This document shows positions 46,040 through 57,663 of a stretch of DNA of 64,000 nt, piece after piece (positions within the stretch are counted from its first letter, which is position 1; the number at the start of each line of letters is the position of its first letter). The DNA is taken from positions 39,894,249 through 39,958,248 of the forward strand of contig NC_064832.1 in the NCBI RefSeq assembly GCF_024166365.1, given 5' to 3'. The DNA is from Elephas maximus indicus. Lineage: Eukaryota; Chordata; Mammalia; Proboscidea; Elephantidae. The translations under genes and the position numbers were made by a program. The notes beneath the pieces were generated by a model. It had not been told where the DNA came from, did not search any database, and saw only the letters and a program-made list of their open reading frames with translations.

Positions 46040-46265
46040 CTTTAAATATTCCTTCTTATCATTTTAATGAATGTATGGGTCAATGGCAATTTAATCAGTT
46101 TCCCATTTTTGAACTTTTAGATTGTCTTCATTTTTTCACTATTATAAACAATACTTTGAAGAATATTCTAAAAGCCGTATCTTTAGCCGTACCCATAATT
46201 GTTTCCTCAGAATAAATCCATAGATGTTAAATCACTGGGCCAGAGAAAACAAAAAATTCTAAGTC
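46040..46265 (-). repeat. L1-type fragment, antisense
   Basis: Contains 'ttttcactattataaacaat', 'ataattgtttcctcagaata' and 'aaatcactgggccagag'. Confidence 0.7.
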
Positions 46266-47170
46266 TTTTAATACGTAGTTTCAACATTACCTGCACACAG
46301 ACTGTACCAAACTAAGACATAGCTTTCTGCAGAAACATAGGCAATATTATCACATCAGTCAATTTTGTTTCGACGCTGTTCTATCAGCCCAAACTTCAGA
46401 AATATTAATATTGTAAACTGTTTTCCTAAATTGAAAAATTATAAATAAAAAGATACGAGCTCACGTTTTAGCAATCTGGTGCAGAAGAAGTAACCATTCT
46501 CTGGAATGTTACCTTCATTAAACCAGGGCCCTCCCAGGGCAGCTTACAATGTGGTGCCTGTTTCCTAAGAGCACATTTGTTTGATTTTGAGATCAGAATG
46601 CACAGAGAGAGCTCCATGTGCCTAGGGGCATTCCCATCCTCTCCTGCGCTCTGATTTGCCATAGTAAGGCCGACAAAGCACTTTGTTTTCAGCTGCGAGG
46701 GTCTGGGCTCTGCATAGCTATACCATGCCTTTTAGATTAAATCTGATTTCTTCCTTCAAATAGGTGCTTTATTCTTATAGCCAACAGTGCACAGAGTTCA
46801 AAGAAAGAAGATCAGGTATTATAATGTTTATTAATGTTTTAAAAGTACGTGCCCATCTGTTCTGAGTCTGAAAGAAATCCAAGTAGGCTTCCAGAATGTC
46901 AGGCACAGTGAGTCAATCAATTAATTAACCATTGTTGAGTGCCAACAGTGAGTAAGGCAGTAGAAATAATCAAAATCAGGCAGGAATCAAAAATACCTTT
47001 GCAATTATTCTACTGCCCTGTAGTTTTGGCTGCTTTTCCTGGGATATTGGATGAATGTTTAAGCTTGCGTTTTATTTCCTAGAGGCTCATTTTCTTTTAA
47101 CATGGAATAAGAAGACCACTATAGCTATTTTTTATAGCTATGTTTTTAAAGTATCCTGTTTTTCCTCAAA
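46266..47170. other. Unassigned AT-rich sequence
   Basis: A short MIR/L2-like string near 46895-46970 is the only hint of a repeat. Confidence 0.4.
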
Positions 47171-47657
47171 AGATGTGTTTTAAAACTGAGGAAATTGAGC
47201 ATCTTACCATATGAGTATTGGCCTTATGCGTTTCCTCTTTTGTGAAATGTTGCTTTATACCTTTGCCTCATTTTCTGTATGGTTGTTGTCCTTTCCTTAT
47301 TGGTTTGCAGAATTTCTTCAGGTATTCTCAATGCAGCGTTTTTGTTTGTTATCTGATCTATCTTCTTTCAGTATGTAGGCTACCTTTTCTCCTTCTGTAA
47401 CATGTCTTTCCATGAACAGAAATTTTTAATCACACTTCTTTTTTGCAGAGGGCTTTTTTTTATGTTAAATGTTTAAGAAACATTCCCTACCCTCAATATC
47501 AGAAGAAATTCAACCAAATTATCTTCTGAAAGTTTTCAAGTTTTGCTTTCTACTTTGAGACTTTAGTCCTTCTGGAGTTGATTTGCATGCCTGATGAGAG
47601 ATAAGAAGCTGATTTACATTACATATGGATAATCCTTTTTTTCCAGCTCCATTTATT
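47171..47657 (-). repeat. L1-type fragment, inverted 5' half
   Basis: Antisense ORF2 sequence from 'catatgagtattggccttat' to 'ccagctccatttattgaag'. It abuts a plus-strand L1 piece that carries on from its consensus end. Confidence 0.75.
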
Positions 47658-48480
47658 GAAGTCCTCATAAATAACCCAGGAAACGCAGATCAGGACCACA
47701 ATGAGATATCAATTTACAGCCATTCAATTGGCAAAAATGAAGAAGTCTGGCAATACCAAGTGCTAGAGAGGACAGATCAATAAGCTGGCTTCTACATTGC
47801 TGGTGAGAGTATAAATTGCTACAACTGCTTTGAAAACAGTCTGACGTTGTCTTGCAAAGTCGAATATTCACACACCCTGTAAAGGACACAATAGCCCTGG
47901 TCGTGAAATGGTTAAGCACTTGGCTGCTAACCGAAAGGCGGGCAGTTCAAACCCACCAGCTGCTCCAAGGGAGAAAGATGTGGCACTCTGCTCCCGTACA
48001 GCCTTGGAAACCCTATGGAGCAGTTCTACTCTGTCCTATAGGTGCTTATGAGTTGGAATCAACTTGACAGCAATAGGTTTGGTAGTTTCCTTTTTTTTTT
48101 TTTTTACAAAGGACCCAGTAATTCCATTCCTAGGCCTATACTGAGGAAGATCCTGGCACATGCCCACCAAGGTGGAAAGCCATGTGTGACATGTCCATCA
48201 TAGCACTCTTCAGTACAGCAAGAAATATAAAACCCTAAACACCAGCGTGCAGAAGGCCAGATCAAGAAATTAGGGTGTTAAAAAAAAAGAAATTATGTAG
48301 ACATAGAATGGAATACTATACAGCGGTGAAAATGAATGAATCACAGCCACTGACAACAGTATGAATATCTCTCAGTAATAAAAAAAAACTAAGTGGGGGA
48401 AAAATGTCCCAGGATGCTATATCCAGCATGATATCCTTTCTACGAAAGTCTTAAAAATTTAAAATTAAGCATTATATTGC
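47658..48480 (+). repeat. L1-type fragment, 3' half, split by a SINE
   Basis: Contains 'gcagatcaggaccacaatga' (left) and 'ggaatactatacagcggtga' (right). The SINE at 47890-48107 interrupts it. Confidence 0.8.
47890..48107 (+). repeat. AfroSINE inside an L1
   Basis: Full copy with a T-rich end (48092-48105); aaaggac repeats on both sides. Confidence 0.88.
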
Positions 48481-48490
48481 TTACATGCAT

Positions 48491-48699
48491 GATTTGTTGA
48501 TGTTGTGTGCTGTCAAGTTGATTCTCACTCATTGCGACCCCCTGTGTTACAGAATAGAATTGCACCATAGGGTTTCTAGATTGTAATCTTTACGGGAGCA
48601 GATCATCAGGGCTTTCTCCTGTGGAGCTGCTGGGTGTATTCAAACGGCCACCTTTCGGCTAGCAGCCCAGCAGTTAACTGCTGTACCACCGGGGCTCCT
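48491..48699 (-). repeat. AfroSINE (longer subfamily)
   Basis: Exact 10-nt duplication ttacatgcat at 48481-48490 and 48700-48709. Confidence 0.94.
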
Positions 48700-48709
48700 T
48701 TACATGCAT

Positions 48710-49059
48710 ATATGTGTGTGTTAAAGCTATATTTGAAATCAACAAGGAGTAAAAACACAAAATTCTGGCGGGAGGATCAGGTGGAAGTAGGGTAGGGTAG
48801 GAACAATAGGTGTAAGTTACTTCTACTGTGTTAGTTTTCCAGTTGGTAGTGGGTTCACAGGTGCTCATTATATTGTTAATAAATAAGCACCTAAGTAGGT
48901 AAAATAAGAGAGCCAAGCATGGACCAATGACAAGAGTGGGACATGAACCGAGGATGAGGAAGACCACAACTCAGTGCATCTGAGGTCCACTGAAAATCAA
49001 GTTGGGGGAGAAAATCGGCACAGGTCCTTTGAGAACTGAGCTGTCCTAAGTGGGAGGAG
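48710..49059. other. Unassigned sequence
   Basis: Nothing recognisable beyond faint LINE-like composition. Confidence 0.4.
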
Positions 49060-49268
49060 GGAGCCCTGGTGGTGCAATAGTTAAGCACTCAGTTGCTAAC
49101 CAAAAGGTTGGTGGGTCAAAATCACCAGCTGCTCCGTGGGAGGAAATGTGGCAATCTGCTCCCGTAAAGACTACTGCCTTGGAAACCCTAAGGGGTAGTT
49201 CTACTCTGTCTTTAGGGTTGCTATGAGCCGGAATTGACTCGATGGCAACAGGTTTGGTTTTGTTTTTG
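49060..49268 (+). repeat. AfroSINE (longer subfamily)
   Basis: From ggagccctggtggtgcaata to 'gactcgatggcaacaggttt'. Confidence 0.9.
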
Positions 49269-49539
49269 GAAGATCTGTCTGAGGTGATGATGCTTAAAAA
49301 ACGAAGAGCAAAAAAGCTATTTGGCATAAGTCACAGGTATTAATAAATCAAAGCTCCCAACCTTAAAAATTTTTCACCAGATTCTGATTAGAAAGTGTAG
49401 TCAAGAAATATGCAGCCTACCTAAATTCTGGGTTCTTTCACGTCTGTTTGGATCATAGAAAAATAAAAAAATAAATTCTCTCGGGAGGGGCTGGATAGAA
49501 AGAGAAGGAAGCTGCTTAAGAACATCCTAAAGCCCGTTA

Positions 49540-49882
49540 GGGGGCATGGTAGTTCACTGGTAGAATTCTCGCCTTCCACGCAGGAGACCCAGAATTGATT
49601 ACCAACCAATGCACCTCTTGCGTGGCCACCACCCATCTGTCACTGGAGGCTTGTGTGTTGCTATGATGCTGAACAGGTTTCAGTGAAGCTTCCAGACTAA
49701 GACAGAGTAAGAATAAAGGCCTGGCAAGCTACCTCTGAAAATCAACCAATGAAAACCCCATGGATCACAATGGTCCAATTCACAACTGATCATGGGGGTG
49801 GCACAGGACTGGGCAGCATTTCCTTCGGTTGTGCATGGGACCTCCATGAGTCAGGTGCCAACTCGACGGAAGCTAACAACAA
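49540..49882 (+). repeat. tRNA-Gly-headed SINE with RTE tail
   Basis: Head 'cactggtagaattctcgcc' and 'cagaattgattacc'; body cactggaggcttgtgtgttg; tail 'caactcgacggaagctaaca' then acaac. Confidence 0.88.
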
Positions 49883-50400
49883 CATGGGATCTTTCATTAC
49901 CATGAGGTCCCAGAGAAGCTCTGGGGAGCAGGGAGAAGGGATGCTAGTGAAGAATCAACAAAGAACTAGCAGACAGCCTCAAAATGCCAGCCTTTTTCCT
50001 AGTGGAGCTGGACTGGAGAACACAGTGGGGCCTCCTACTCTCACCCTACTCAGTTGAAAGCAAAGGCCCGTGGCAGCACTGAGAAGCTAGAGATGGTGTG
50101 CCTTTCCCCCAGGAGTCCCTTCCCTGGGGACCTATGACAAGAAGATTGGAAGCACAAGACCCATTACTCCAACACAGGCAGGTCCTACAGGAGACAGTTG
50201 AGTCATGCCATGGATGGCACGTGTGACTTTTGACACATCAACCCAGTGTTCTTCACCATCTCCCAGAGCTCCCCATTGGGACTGAGTCCCAGTTGTCCTC
50301 AGTGGTAACTTGCTCACTCATTAAGGCACTCTGAATTGCTTCCGTCCCTCCCATATTACTTCCCACTCCCCTCCTGGTGCTTCACTTGCACTGAAATCTT
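49883..50400. other. Unassigned sequence
   Basis: Nothing recognisable. Confidence 0.45.
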
Positions 50401-50915
50401 TTTTTTTCTAACTGTGATTTAGGTGAAAATTTACATAGCAAATTAGTTTCTCATGAAACAGTTAATACACAAATTGCTTTGTGACACTGGTTGCCTACCC
50501 CACAATATGTCAACACTCTCCCCTTCTCCACCCCAAGTTTCCTGTTTCCATTTGTACAGTTTTCCTGTCTATTCCTGCCTTCTTGTCTTTGCTTTTGGGC
50601 TGGTGTGCCCATTGGTCTCATATACATGATTGAACCATGAACCACATCCCTCGTGTGTGTCATTGCTCTGCAGGCCTGTCTGATCTCTGGCTAAAGGGTG
50701 AACCTGAGTTAAAAGGGTGCCGGTGGCCATACTCTTGGGGGTTTCTCTAGTTTCTGTCTGACCAGCAAACCTGGCCTTGTGTGTATGTGTGTGAATTTGG
50801 ATTTTGTTCTACATTTTTCTCCTGCTCTGTCTGAGACTCTCTACTGTGATCCCTGCCAGAGTAGTTGGTGGTGGTAACCAGGCACCATCCAGTACATGCA
50901 ATCAAGTCTTGATCT
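50401..50915 (-). repeat. L1-type 3' UTR (afrotherian), antisense
   Basis: The antisense of the element at 42645 and 56715 is seen in 'ttctacatttttctcctgct' and 'ccctgccagagtagttggtg'. It extends toward a T-run at 50400, the reverse of a poly-A tail. Confidence 0.7.
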
Positions 50916-50939
50916 TTGGCTCTGCTTCTCGGATAACCC

Positions 50940-51150
50940 AGCTATAGTAGGTCAAATTGTGGCCCCCCAAAAGTTATGTTCACATCCTGACCCGCAGAAC
51001 TTGTGAATGTGGCTTATTTGGAAAAGGGGTCTTTACAGATGTAATTAAGGATCTCAAGATGAGATCATGCTGGATTATGAGGCAGGATGTTATATGATTC
51101 CATTTATATGAAATGTCCAGAATAGGCAAATCCATAGAGACCATTGAGTG
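50940..51150 (+). repeat. MLT1-like LTR fragment joined to an L1 scrap
   Basis: gtcaaattgtggccccccaa and 'gtctttacagatgtaattaa' are MLT1-like. From about 51090 the text becomes L1 (gattccatttatatgaaatg). Confidence 0.7.
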
Positions 51151-51639
51151 TGCTCGACGTACTGCCAGCTCCAACCGCCTCTGCAGAATGTCATACGTAA
51201 AATGAGAAGAACATCAGGCTCTTTGTTCATAGATGGAAGCATTCAGAACATGAAATGTCATATAAACCTCCCTTATAACTTAAATCCCCTCCCTTCTTCC
51301 AGGCAGTGATCCAATGTGTATTCTCAATTCCTTCTTTAGCATTTGCCAGCGTCTCAACGTCTTATTGCATAAAAAAAAAAAAAAAAGCCAATCTAAATTT
51401 TGCTCTTATATTTTTATTCAGGTTGAGTAATGCAGCTACCAGTATAGGCCAAAATTGGATTGACTATGAATAACACAGTAGAGAATAAAAAGCAAACATG
51501 TGCAGAAGGTTTGTCTCTGGAGAGAGAGGTACATGAGAACGTCAGGGTCTAATGCTGTGTTTCCCAGGGTTTCAGACATTTATGTACTCTCTTTATGAAC
51601 TTTGTTGTATCCACTTACTATTTGTACTTTTTTAAAAAA

Positions 51640-52575
51640 CAGCTTGAGGTATAACTTACCATACAGTTTACTCATTTAAGGTGTACAATTCAATGATTTT
51701 TAGTAGATTCATAGTTTTGCAGCTATCCCCGTAATCTAATTTTAGAAAAACTTTGTCCCTTCTCACAAAGAAACCCTTTACCTACTAGCAATTACTCCCT
51801 ATTTCTCCCCAATCTGTCTTCTCTGAAACCCTAGGCAACCACTAATCTACTTTCTGTCCCTATGAATTTTCCTATTCCAGACATTTCTTATAAATGGAAT
51901 ACACAATATGTGGTCTTTTGTGACGGGCTCCTTACCATGTTTTCAAGGTTCATCTTTTTGTTGTAGCATGTATCAGTATGCCATTCTTTTTTTTGTTTTG
52001 TTTTTATATATTTTTTTATTTTATTTTTGTTGTTTTTGAAAATATAAGCAGCAAAAATATACACCAATTCAACAGTTTCTACATGTACCATTCAGTGACA
52101 GTGATGACATTCTTCAAGTTGTCCGGCCATTCTCACCTTCCTTTTCTGAGTTGTTCCTCCCACATTAACATAAATTCACTGCCCCCTAAGGTTCCTATTT
52201 AATCTTTCAAGTTGCTATTGTAAATTTGATCCCATATAGATGGTTCTTTAAAAAGCACAGCTCAAGGCAGACAGACGTTCTTTACTAATTAAGCTAAACT
52301 ATTGCAAACATTTTTTTGATTTAGAGAAGGCTTCAGGGGATATTGTTGGTTTAAGGTTTAAAATGTTCTTTTTTATTGCTAAGTAATATTCCGTTGTATG
52401 AATATACTACTTGGTTTATATATGCTAAATCATTTTGCTTATCTCTTCATCAGCTGGACATTTGGGTTGTTTCCACTTTTTGATTCTTATGAATAATGCT
52501 GCTATGAAAATTTGTGTGCCAGTTTTTATGTGTAGTATGAGGAAGGAGTTCCACTTCATTCTTTTGCATGATATT
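51640..52575 (-). repeat. L1M-type 3' end, antisense, with an internal insertion
   Basis: Left part (tataacttaccatacagttt; ctactttctgtccctatgaa; gtagcatgtatcagtatgcc) and right part (gctaagtaatattccgttgt; gacatttgggttgtttccac) are consecutive. About 370 bp from 51988 to 52360 are foreign. Confidence 0.85.
51988..52360 (-). repeat. Second LINE-type 3' sequence nested in the L1
   Basis: T-rich start and 'caattcaacagtttctacat' resemble the 39420 and 57800 antisense elements. I read it as the 3' end of another LINE in minus orientation. Confidence 0.55.
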
Positions 52576-52852
52576 ATCCAACTGTTCAGGCACCATTTAC
52601 TGAACCTGTACTTTTATTTACCTAATTTTTGCCTATAATCAACTAACCTTTTCCTGTAAACAAATATTTTAAAAGAAAATTTTATGGTATTACCATAAAC
52701 ATAAAACCAGTATAATTTGCCATAAAAAGAGAACATAAATACAAGTACAAAGAAAACAAGACGACACTATCAGATTTCAGCTAGAGATACAGATGGCTGC
52801 TCAAGGCCTCTCTTCTTTGTTAAAGGGGGTGATTAGCAAGTACTAGGGAATT

Positions 52853-53018
52853 TCTGGAGCCCTGGTGGCACAGTGGTTAACAGCTCATCTGCTAACCAAA
52901 ATGTCAACAGTTTGAATCCACCAGCCACTCCTTGGAAACCCTATGAGGCAGTTCTATCCTGTCCAAGAGCGTTGCTACGAGTCAGAACCTTCTCGAAGGC
53001 AACAAGTTCAGTGGGTTT
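52853..53018 (+). repeat. AfroSINE
   Basis: From tggagccctggtggcacagt to a damaged tail 'ctcgaaggcaacaagttcag'. Confidence 0.88.
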
Positions 53019-53194
53019 AGGAAAGTCTTAGGGACATCCTGGCACCAAACTGAGATGCCATAATTGAAAAGATTAAAAGAGGGAACTAAAAAGGAAACAC
53101 TCATCTGACTAAGCAATTTGATGTGATGATTTAGGGCTAGGTCCCTGTGTCACCTAAGCATGGATTCTGCACTTTGGGAAATCCTTCTCTGTAT

Positions 53195-53310
53195 CATTAG
53201 CAACAACAGTAATGGAAAGAATCTGGGCTTGGGAGGGAAACCAACAAGAATTTGAATCGGGGTTCATCACTTACTGGCTGAATCCGGGCAAGCTACTCAG
53301 CCTCCCCGTA
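53195..53310 (+). repeat. MIR SINE
   Basis: Contains 'gaatttgaatcggggttcat' and 'ctggctgaatccgggcaagc'. Confidence 0.65.
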
Positions 53311-53311
53311 G

Positions 53312-53455
53312 GTATCAGAGTAGAACTGTGCTTGGTAGGGTTTTCAATGGCTGATTTTTCAGATGTAGATAGCCAGGCCTTTCTTCCAAAGAGCCTCTGT
53401 ATGGACTTGAACCTCCAACCTTTCCTGTGTTGACCATTTGCACCACCCAGGGACA
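53312..53455 (-). repeat. AfroSINE-related SINE, tail truncated
   Basis: Body 'ttttcaatggctgatttttc', then 'gaacctccaacctttcctgt' and head remnant 'caccacccagggac'. Confidence 0.78.
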
Positions 53456-53469
53456 AAATTCTATACGGA

Positions 53470-53690
53470 GCTTAAAAAAATACCAACACCAGGCCCCACC
53501 CCAGACGAACTGGATCAGAGTATCTGAAAGGCGGCTCTGGGGATGGTATTTTTAAAAATCTCCTCTAGTCATTTTAATACACAGGCAGGGAGGAGAGTCC
53601 CTGTCCCAGAGCCAAACACAGGATTTCTCCACCAGAGTGACACATTACAAGCATCTAGGTGATATTTTTAAAAGAAATACCATTGTCCAG
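53470..53690. repeat. MER5-type fragments
   Basis: 'ccaggccccaccccagacga' and 'cacaggatttctccaccaga' resemble parts of MER5-group hAT elements. Boundaries are unclear. Confidence 0.5.
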
Positions 53691-54207
53691 ATTCCATCCG
53701 AGAATAAGTAAATACAAATTTCTGAGTATAATCTTTTAGTCTACGTTCCTCTGCAGTCTAATATAGGGTATTGATAGAATTGCTACATTTTGTAAACTTG
53801 TTTTCATTGACTTGTGGCGTATGTTCAGGCCATTCTTATGCAATGATAATTAAGAATAGAAGACTCTTGCTGTATGGATTTCTGAAGCTCCCCTGATAAT
53901 GGCTCTGGGCCACTGGCTGGGAAGCCACCAATCACACGACTCAGCTGCCTCAGGGTAATGGAGCACTCAGGTCTCAGAAGCCCCAGGAGATGTTTTGGCA
54001 CAAAGTTCCTTCTATTAAAAAAAAAAAAAATTAACAAAGGCACGCCGGAAAGCCATCTTGCTCTGTAGAACCCATCGAGAAGCCCAAATCCTGATAGAAA
54101 ACTGGGGTCCTGTCTAGGTGTTGTGGGAGATACAAAAATAATAATAACAACAACAAACACTGATGGGGCACTGTAGGTAGCCACTATTCTAAGTGCATTG
54201 CGTATTG

Positions 54208-54508
54208 TGACAGTTAACTTCATGTGTCAACTTGGTGAGGATATATGATGTAATCATTTTAGATAATGTAATCTAATGTAATGCAATCAACTAGTCAGAT
54301 GAAATAGTTCCTTAGGGTGTGTTTTGCCTTCGAACTATAAATATTTTGATAAAACTCTCTCTTCTTCACTCTGCACTCATTCCATTACCTGACCTATGGA
54401 TCCTGGGACACAGGCCTGCAGGAGTCTGCAGTCTGCCACCTGACCTACAGGTTTTAGACTTGCCAGCCCCCACAGTCACATGAGCCAATTTTTTAGAGTA
54501 AATCTCTC

Positions 54509-54541
<33 letters not shown>

Positions 54542-54545
54542 CACA
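54208..54545 (+). repeat. Old ERVL-type LTR, tentative
   Basis: gacagttaacttcatgtgtc at the start and 'tcacatgagccaatttttta' near the end match the pattern of the LTR at 62310-62735. Non-coding. Confidence 0.6.
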
Positions 54546-54685
54546 CACACGTATGTATTATACACGCACAAACATATATAACCCAAAAAAAACCAAGCCC
54601 ACTGCCATCAAGTTGATTCACATACCATATATGTATAATATTTGTGTATATGTATATATATACACAAATACATACATTTATACAT
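54508..54685. repeat. Compound microsatellite (CT)n(AC)n(TA)n
   Basis: A CT run (54514-54538) passes into AC and then TATGTATA-type repeats. A 35-nt SINE tail scrap (ccatcaagttgattc) is embedded near 54590-54620. Confidence 0.9.
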
Positions 54686-54694
54686 ACCATACCT

Positions 54695-55785
54695 GTATTT
54701 TATTGCCTATACAAAGGCATTTGACTGTGTGGATCATAACAAATTATGGATAACATTGCAAAGAATGGGAATTCCATAACACTTAATTGTCCTCACTCAG
54801 AATCTGTACATAGACCAAGAGGCAGTTGTTCGAAGAGAACAAGGAGATACGGCATGGTATAAAATCTGAAAAGGTGTGTTTCAGGGCTGTATCCTTTCAC
54901 CATACTTATTCATTCTGTATGCTGAGCAAATAATCTAAGAAGCAGGACTATATGAAGAAGAATGGGGCATCAGGATTGGAGGAAGACTCATTAACAACCT
55001 GAGATATGCAAGTGACAGAACCTTGGTTACTGAAAGTGAAGACGACTTGAAGCACTTACGGATGAATATCAAAGACTACACCCTTAGTGTGGATTACACC
55101 TCAACATAAAAGAAACAAAAATCCTCACGACTGGACCAATAAACAACATCATGATAAGTGGAGAAATACTGAAGTTGTCAAGGATTTCATTTTACTTGGA
55201 TCCACAATCAATGCACGTAGAAGCATCAGTAAAGAAATCAAACAACGTGTTGCATTGGGCAAGTCTACTGCAAAAAAGACCTCTTTAAAGTGTTAAAAAG
55301 CAAAAAGTCACTTTGAGTACTATATGCACCTCACCCAACCCATGATATTTTCAATTATCTCATATGTATGTGAAAGCTGGAAAATTAATAAGGAAGACCA
55401 AAGAAGAATTGATACCTTTGAATTTTGATTTTGGTGAAGAATATTGAATATATCATAGGCTGCCAGAAGAACAAACAAATCTGTCTTGGAAGAAGTACAG
55501 CCAGAATGCTCCTTGGAAGTGAGGATGGCAAGACTTCATCTCATTTACGTTGGATATGTTATCAGGAGGGACCAGTCCCTGAAGAACGACATCATGCTTT
55601 TAAAGTAGAGGGTCAGCAAAAAAGAGGAAGACCTTCAATGAGATGGACTGATACAGTGGCTACAATGATGGGGTCAAACATAGCAACGATTGTGAGGGTG
55701 GCACAGGACTGGGCAGTGTTTCATTCTGTTGTGTTTAGGGTTGCTATGAGTCAGAACTGACTCAACGACATCTAACAACACAACT
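54695..55785 (+). repeat. RTE (BovB-clade) LINE, reverse transcriptase region to 3' end
   Basis: The longest RTE copy here. Translation shows RT motifs in order: AFDCVDHNKLW (about 54716), GVFQGCILSPYLFILYAE (about 54877), and RYASD (55001-55015) where the family catalytic motif is YADD. It then continues to KRGRPSMRWTDTV and AQDWAVFHSVV before the tail 'catctaacaacac'. Several in-frame stops show that it is dead. Confidence 0.92.
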
Positions 55786-55787
55786 GT

Positions 55788-55925
55788 ATATCTGTATCTA
55801 TCTATCAATCCACATACACATACATACACACACATATTATGTATACACATATATCCATATACATTCTATATGTATGTAGGTGTACAGACATATACATATG
55901 TATGGCACATATATAGATATGCACC
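55788..55925. repeat. (AC)n/(AT)n microsatellite
   Basis: Runs of TATC, CACATA and ATATGTA units. Confidence 0.85.
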
Positions 55926-56240
55926 CACTCCTCACTTATCAACATGGTTAGGTTCCAAAGACCAGGTCATTACGTGAAAATCAGCATTATGCAAAAATGG
56001 AAGATGATCACATCAGATCACAAAATGGAGAATAACTACATCATTACATAACTGCCAAACCACTGAGAATCATGCCCCAGCCGAGCTGATACGTAACCTG
56101 AACCATCACAGCCAGCATCATTCTTGCCTCACACCTCAGCATATATGTCACCAATGTGCAAAATAGTCAGTAGATTTTTTACTATTGTCATAAATATGAA
56201 ATGTCGGATAACAAGATAGTTGATAATTGAGAAGTAGGTG
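55926..56240. repeat. Unclassified dispersed repeat containing an LTR scrap
   Basis: 'aagaccaggtcattacgtga' to 'cggataacaagatagttgat' looks like one old repeat. The inner part, about 56006-56110, resembles the MLT1-like LTR ('aatcatgccccagccgagct'). Confidence 0.4.
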
Positions 56241-56309
56241 TATACGTGTACACCTCATTGGTTCTCTTTCTCTAAGATGCATATTAACTCATTTAACCCT
56301 TTTGTAGTG

Positions 56310-56372
56310 CTATAGGGTCGCTGTGAGTCAGAATCGACTCAACGGCACTGGGTTTGTTTTTTTGGTTTGGTA
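56310..56372 (+). repeat. AfroSINE tail fragment
   Basis: Only the tail is present: tatagggtcgctgtgagtca then 'gactcaacggcactgggttt'. Confidence 0.8.
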
Positions 56373-56714
56373 GTGCTATGAAGGTACTACTGTTTCATCT
56401 TATAGATGAAGAAATTGAGGCATAGAGAGATTAAAATACTTGTCAAAAATCAAATTGTTGGTAAATGGCAGAGTAGGCATTTAAGCCCAGGCACCAAGAC
56501 TCATCTGTAGTCTCAAGGAGCTTACTATCTAGTAGTGGTGATGACACATGAACCCAAATAAGGCTCCAGCAACGTAGAATGTGAGGAGTGTGGTGTGATA
56601 AGTGCTGTAAAGAGGTTCGGTGTATATTTGGAGCTGATTAGCTTCATCAGAGAGGTACAGAGAACCCTTGAATTTGCAGCCAGCAGGTCAGAAGTGAGGG
56701 TGTCATACGGAATT

Positions 56715-57411
56715 GCTGATCTGAGGGCTGTGGGGACCATGGTCTCAGGGAACATCTAGCTCAATTGGCTTAACATGGTTTATAAAGAAAACGTTTTACG
56801 TTCTACTTTGGTGAGTAGCGTCTGGGGTCTTAAAAGCCTGTGAGCGGCCATCTAAGGTACTCTGCTGGTCTCATCTCGTCAGGAACAAGGGAGAATGAAG
56901 AAAACCAAAGACACAAGGGAAAGATTAGTCCACGGGACTAAGGGACCACAACTACCATGGCCTACACCAGACTGAGTCCACCACAACCAGATGGTGCCCG
57001 GCTACCACCACTAACTGTTCTGACAGGGATCACAATAGAAGGTCCTGGACAGAGCTGGTGAAAAATGTAGAACAAAATTCTAACTCACAAAAAAAGACCA
57101 CACTTGCTGGCCTGACAGAGACTGGAGAAACCCCAAGAGTATGGCCCCTGAATACCCTCTTAGCTCAGTAATGAAGTCACTCCTAAGGTTCACCCTTCAG
57201 TCAAAGATTGGACAGGCCCATAAAATAAAACAAGACTAAAGGGGCACACCAGCCCAGGGGCAAGGACTAGAAGGCAGGAGGGAACAGGAAAGCTGGTCAA
57301 GGCCAAGAAAGGAGAGTGCTGACATGTCGTTGGATTGTTAACCAATGTCATAAAACAATATGTGTACTGTTTAATGAGAAACTAGAAAGCACAACCAAAA
57401 AAAAAAAAAAG
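56715..57411 (+). repeat. L1-type 3' UTR (afrotherian), copy 2
   Basis: Collinear with 42645-43446; ends in a poly-A run after 'tgagaaactagaaagcac'. No ORF. Confidence 0.75.
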
Positions 57412-57634
57412 AAGAGAGGGTGTCATGGGGACTCCCAAGCTTTGGGCTGGCATCTGAGGTCTTGGGCAGATGTGGCAGTCTGGAGGACTGTACCCTTTAA
57501 TGTGTGAGCTCTGACCTGGCTCAGGGTCTTCATGGTCAGAGGAAGAAGTCCTACAGGCGCAGCTGGTGTCAGAACAGAAGTCAGACAGCAGGGAACAGAA
57601 TTGATAATAAACTGATTTGGATTAGAGTCCCTGG
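57412..57634. other. Unassigned sequence
   Basis: Nothing recognisable. Confidence 0.4.
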
Positions 57635-57663
57635 ATGGTATACACGGTTAAGCACTTAGCTGC
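57635..57663 (+). repeat. AfroSINE head fragment
   Basis: ccctggatggtatacacggt and 'agcacttagctgc', cut off where an LTR begins. Confidence 0.65.

Noticed and set aside
55425-55760. 111-codon ORF, possible domesticated protein
   Set aside because: It is the RTE ORF C-terminus in a copy with upstream stops; nothing indicates selection for coding.
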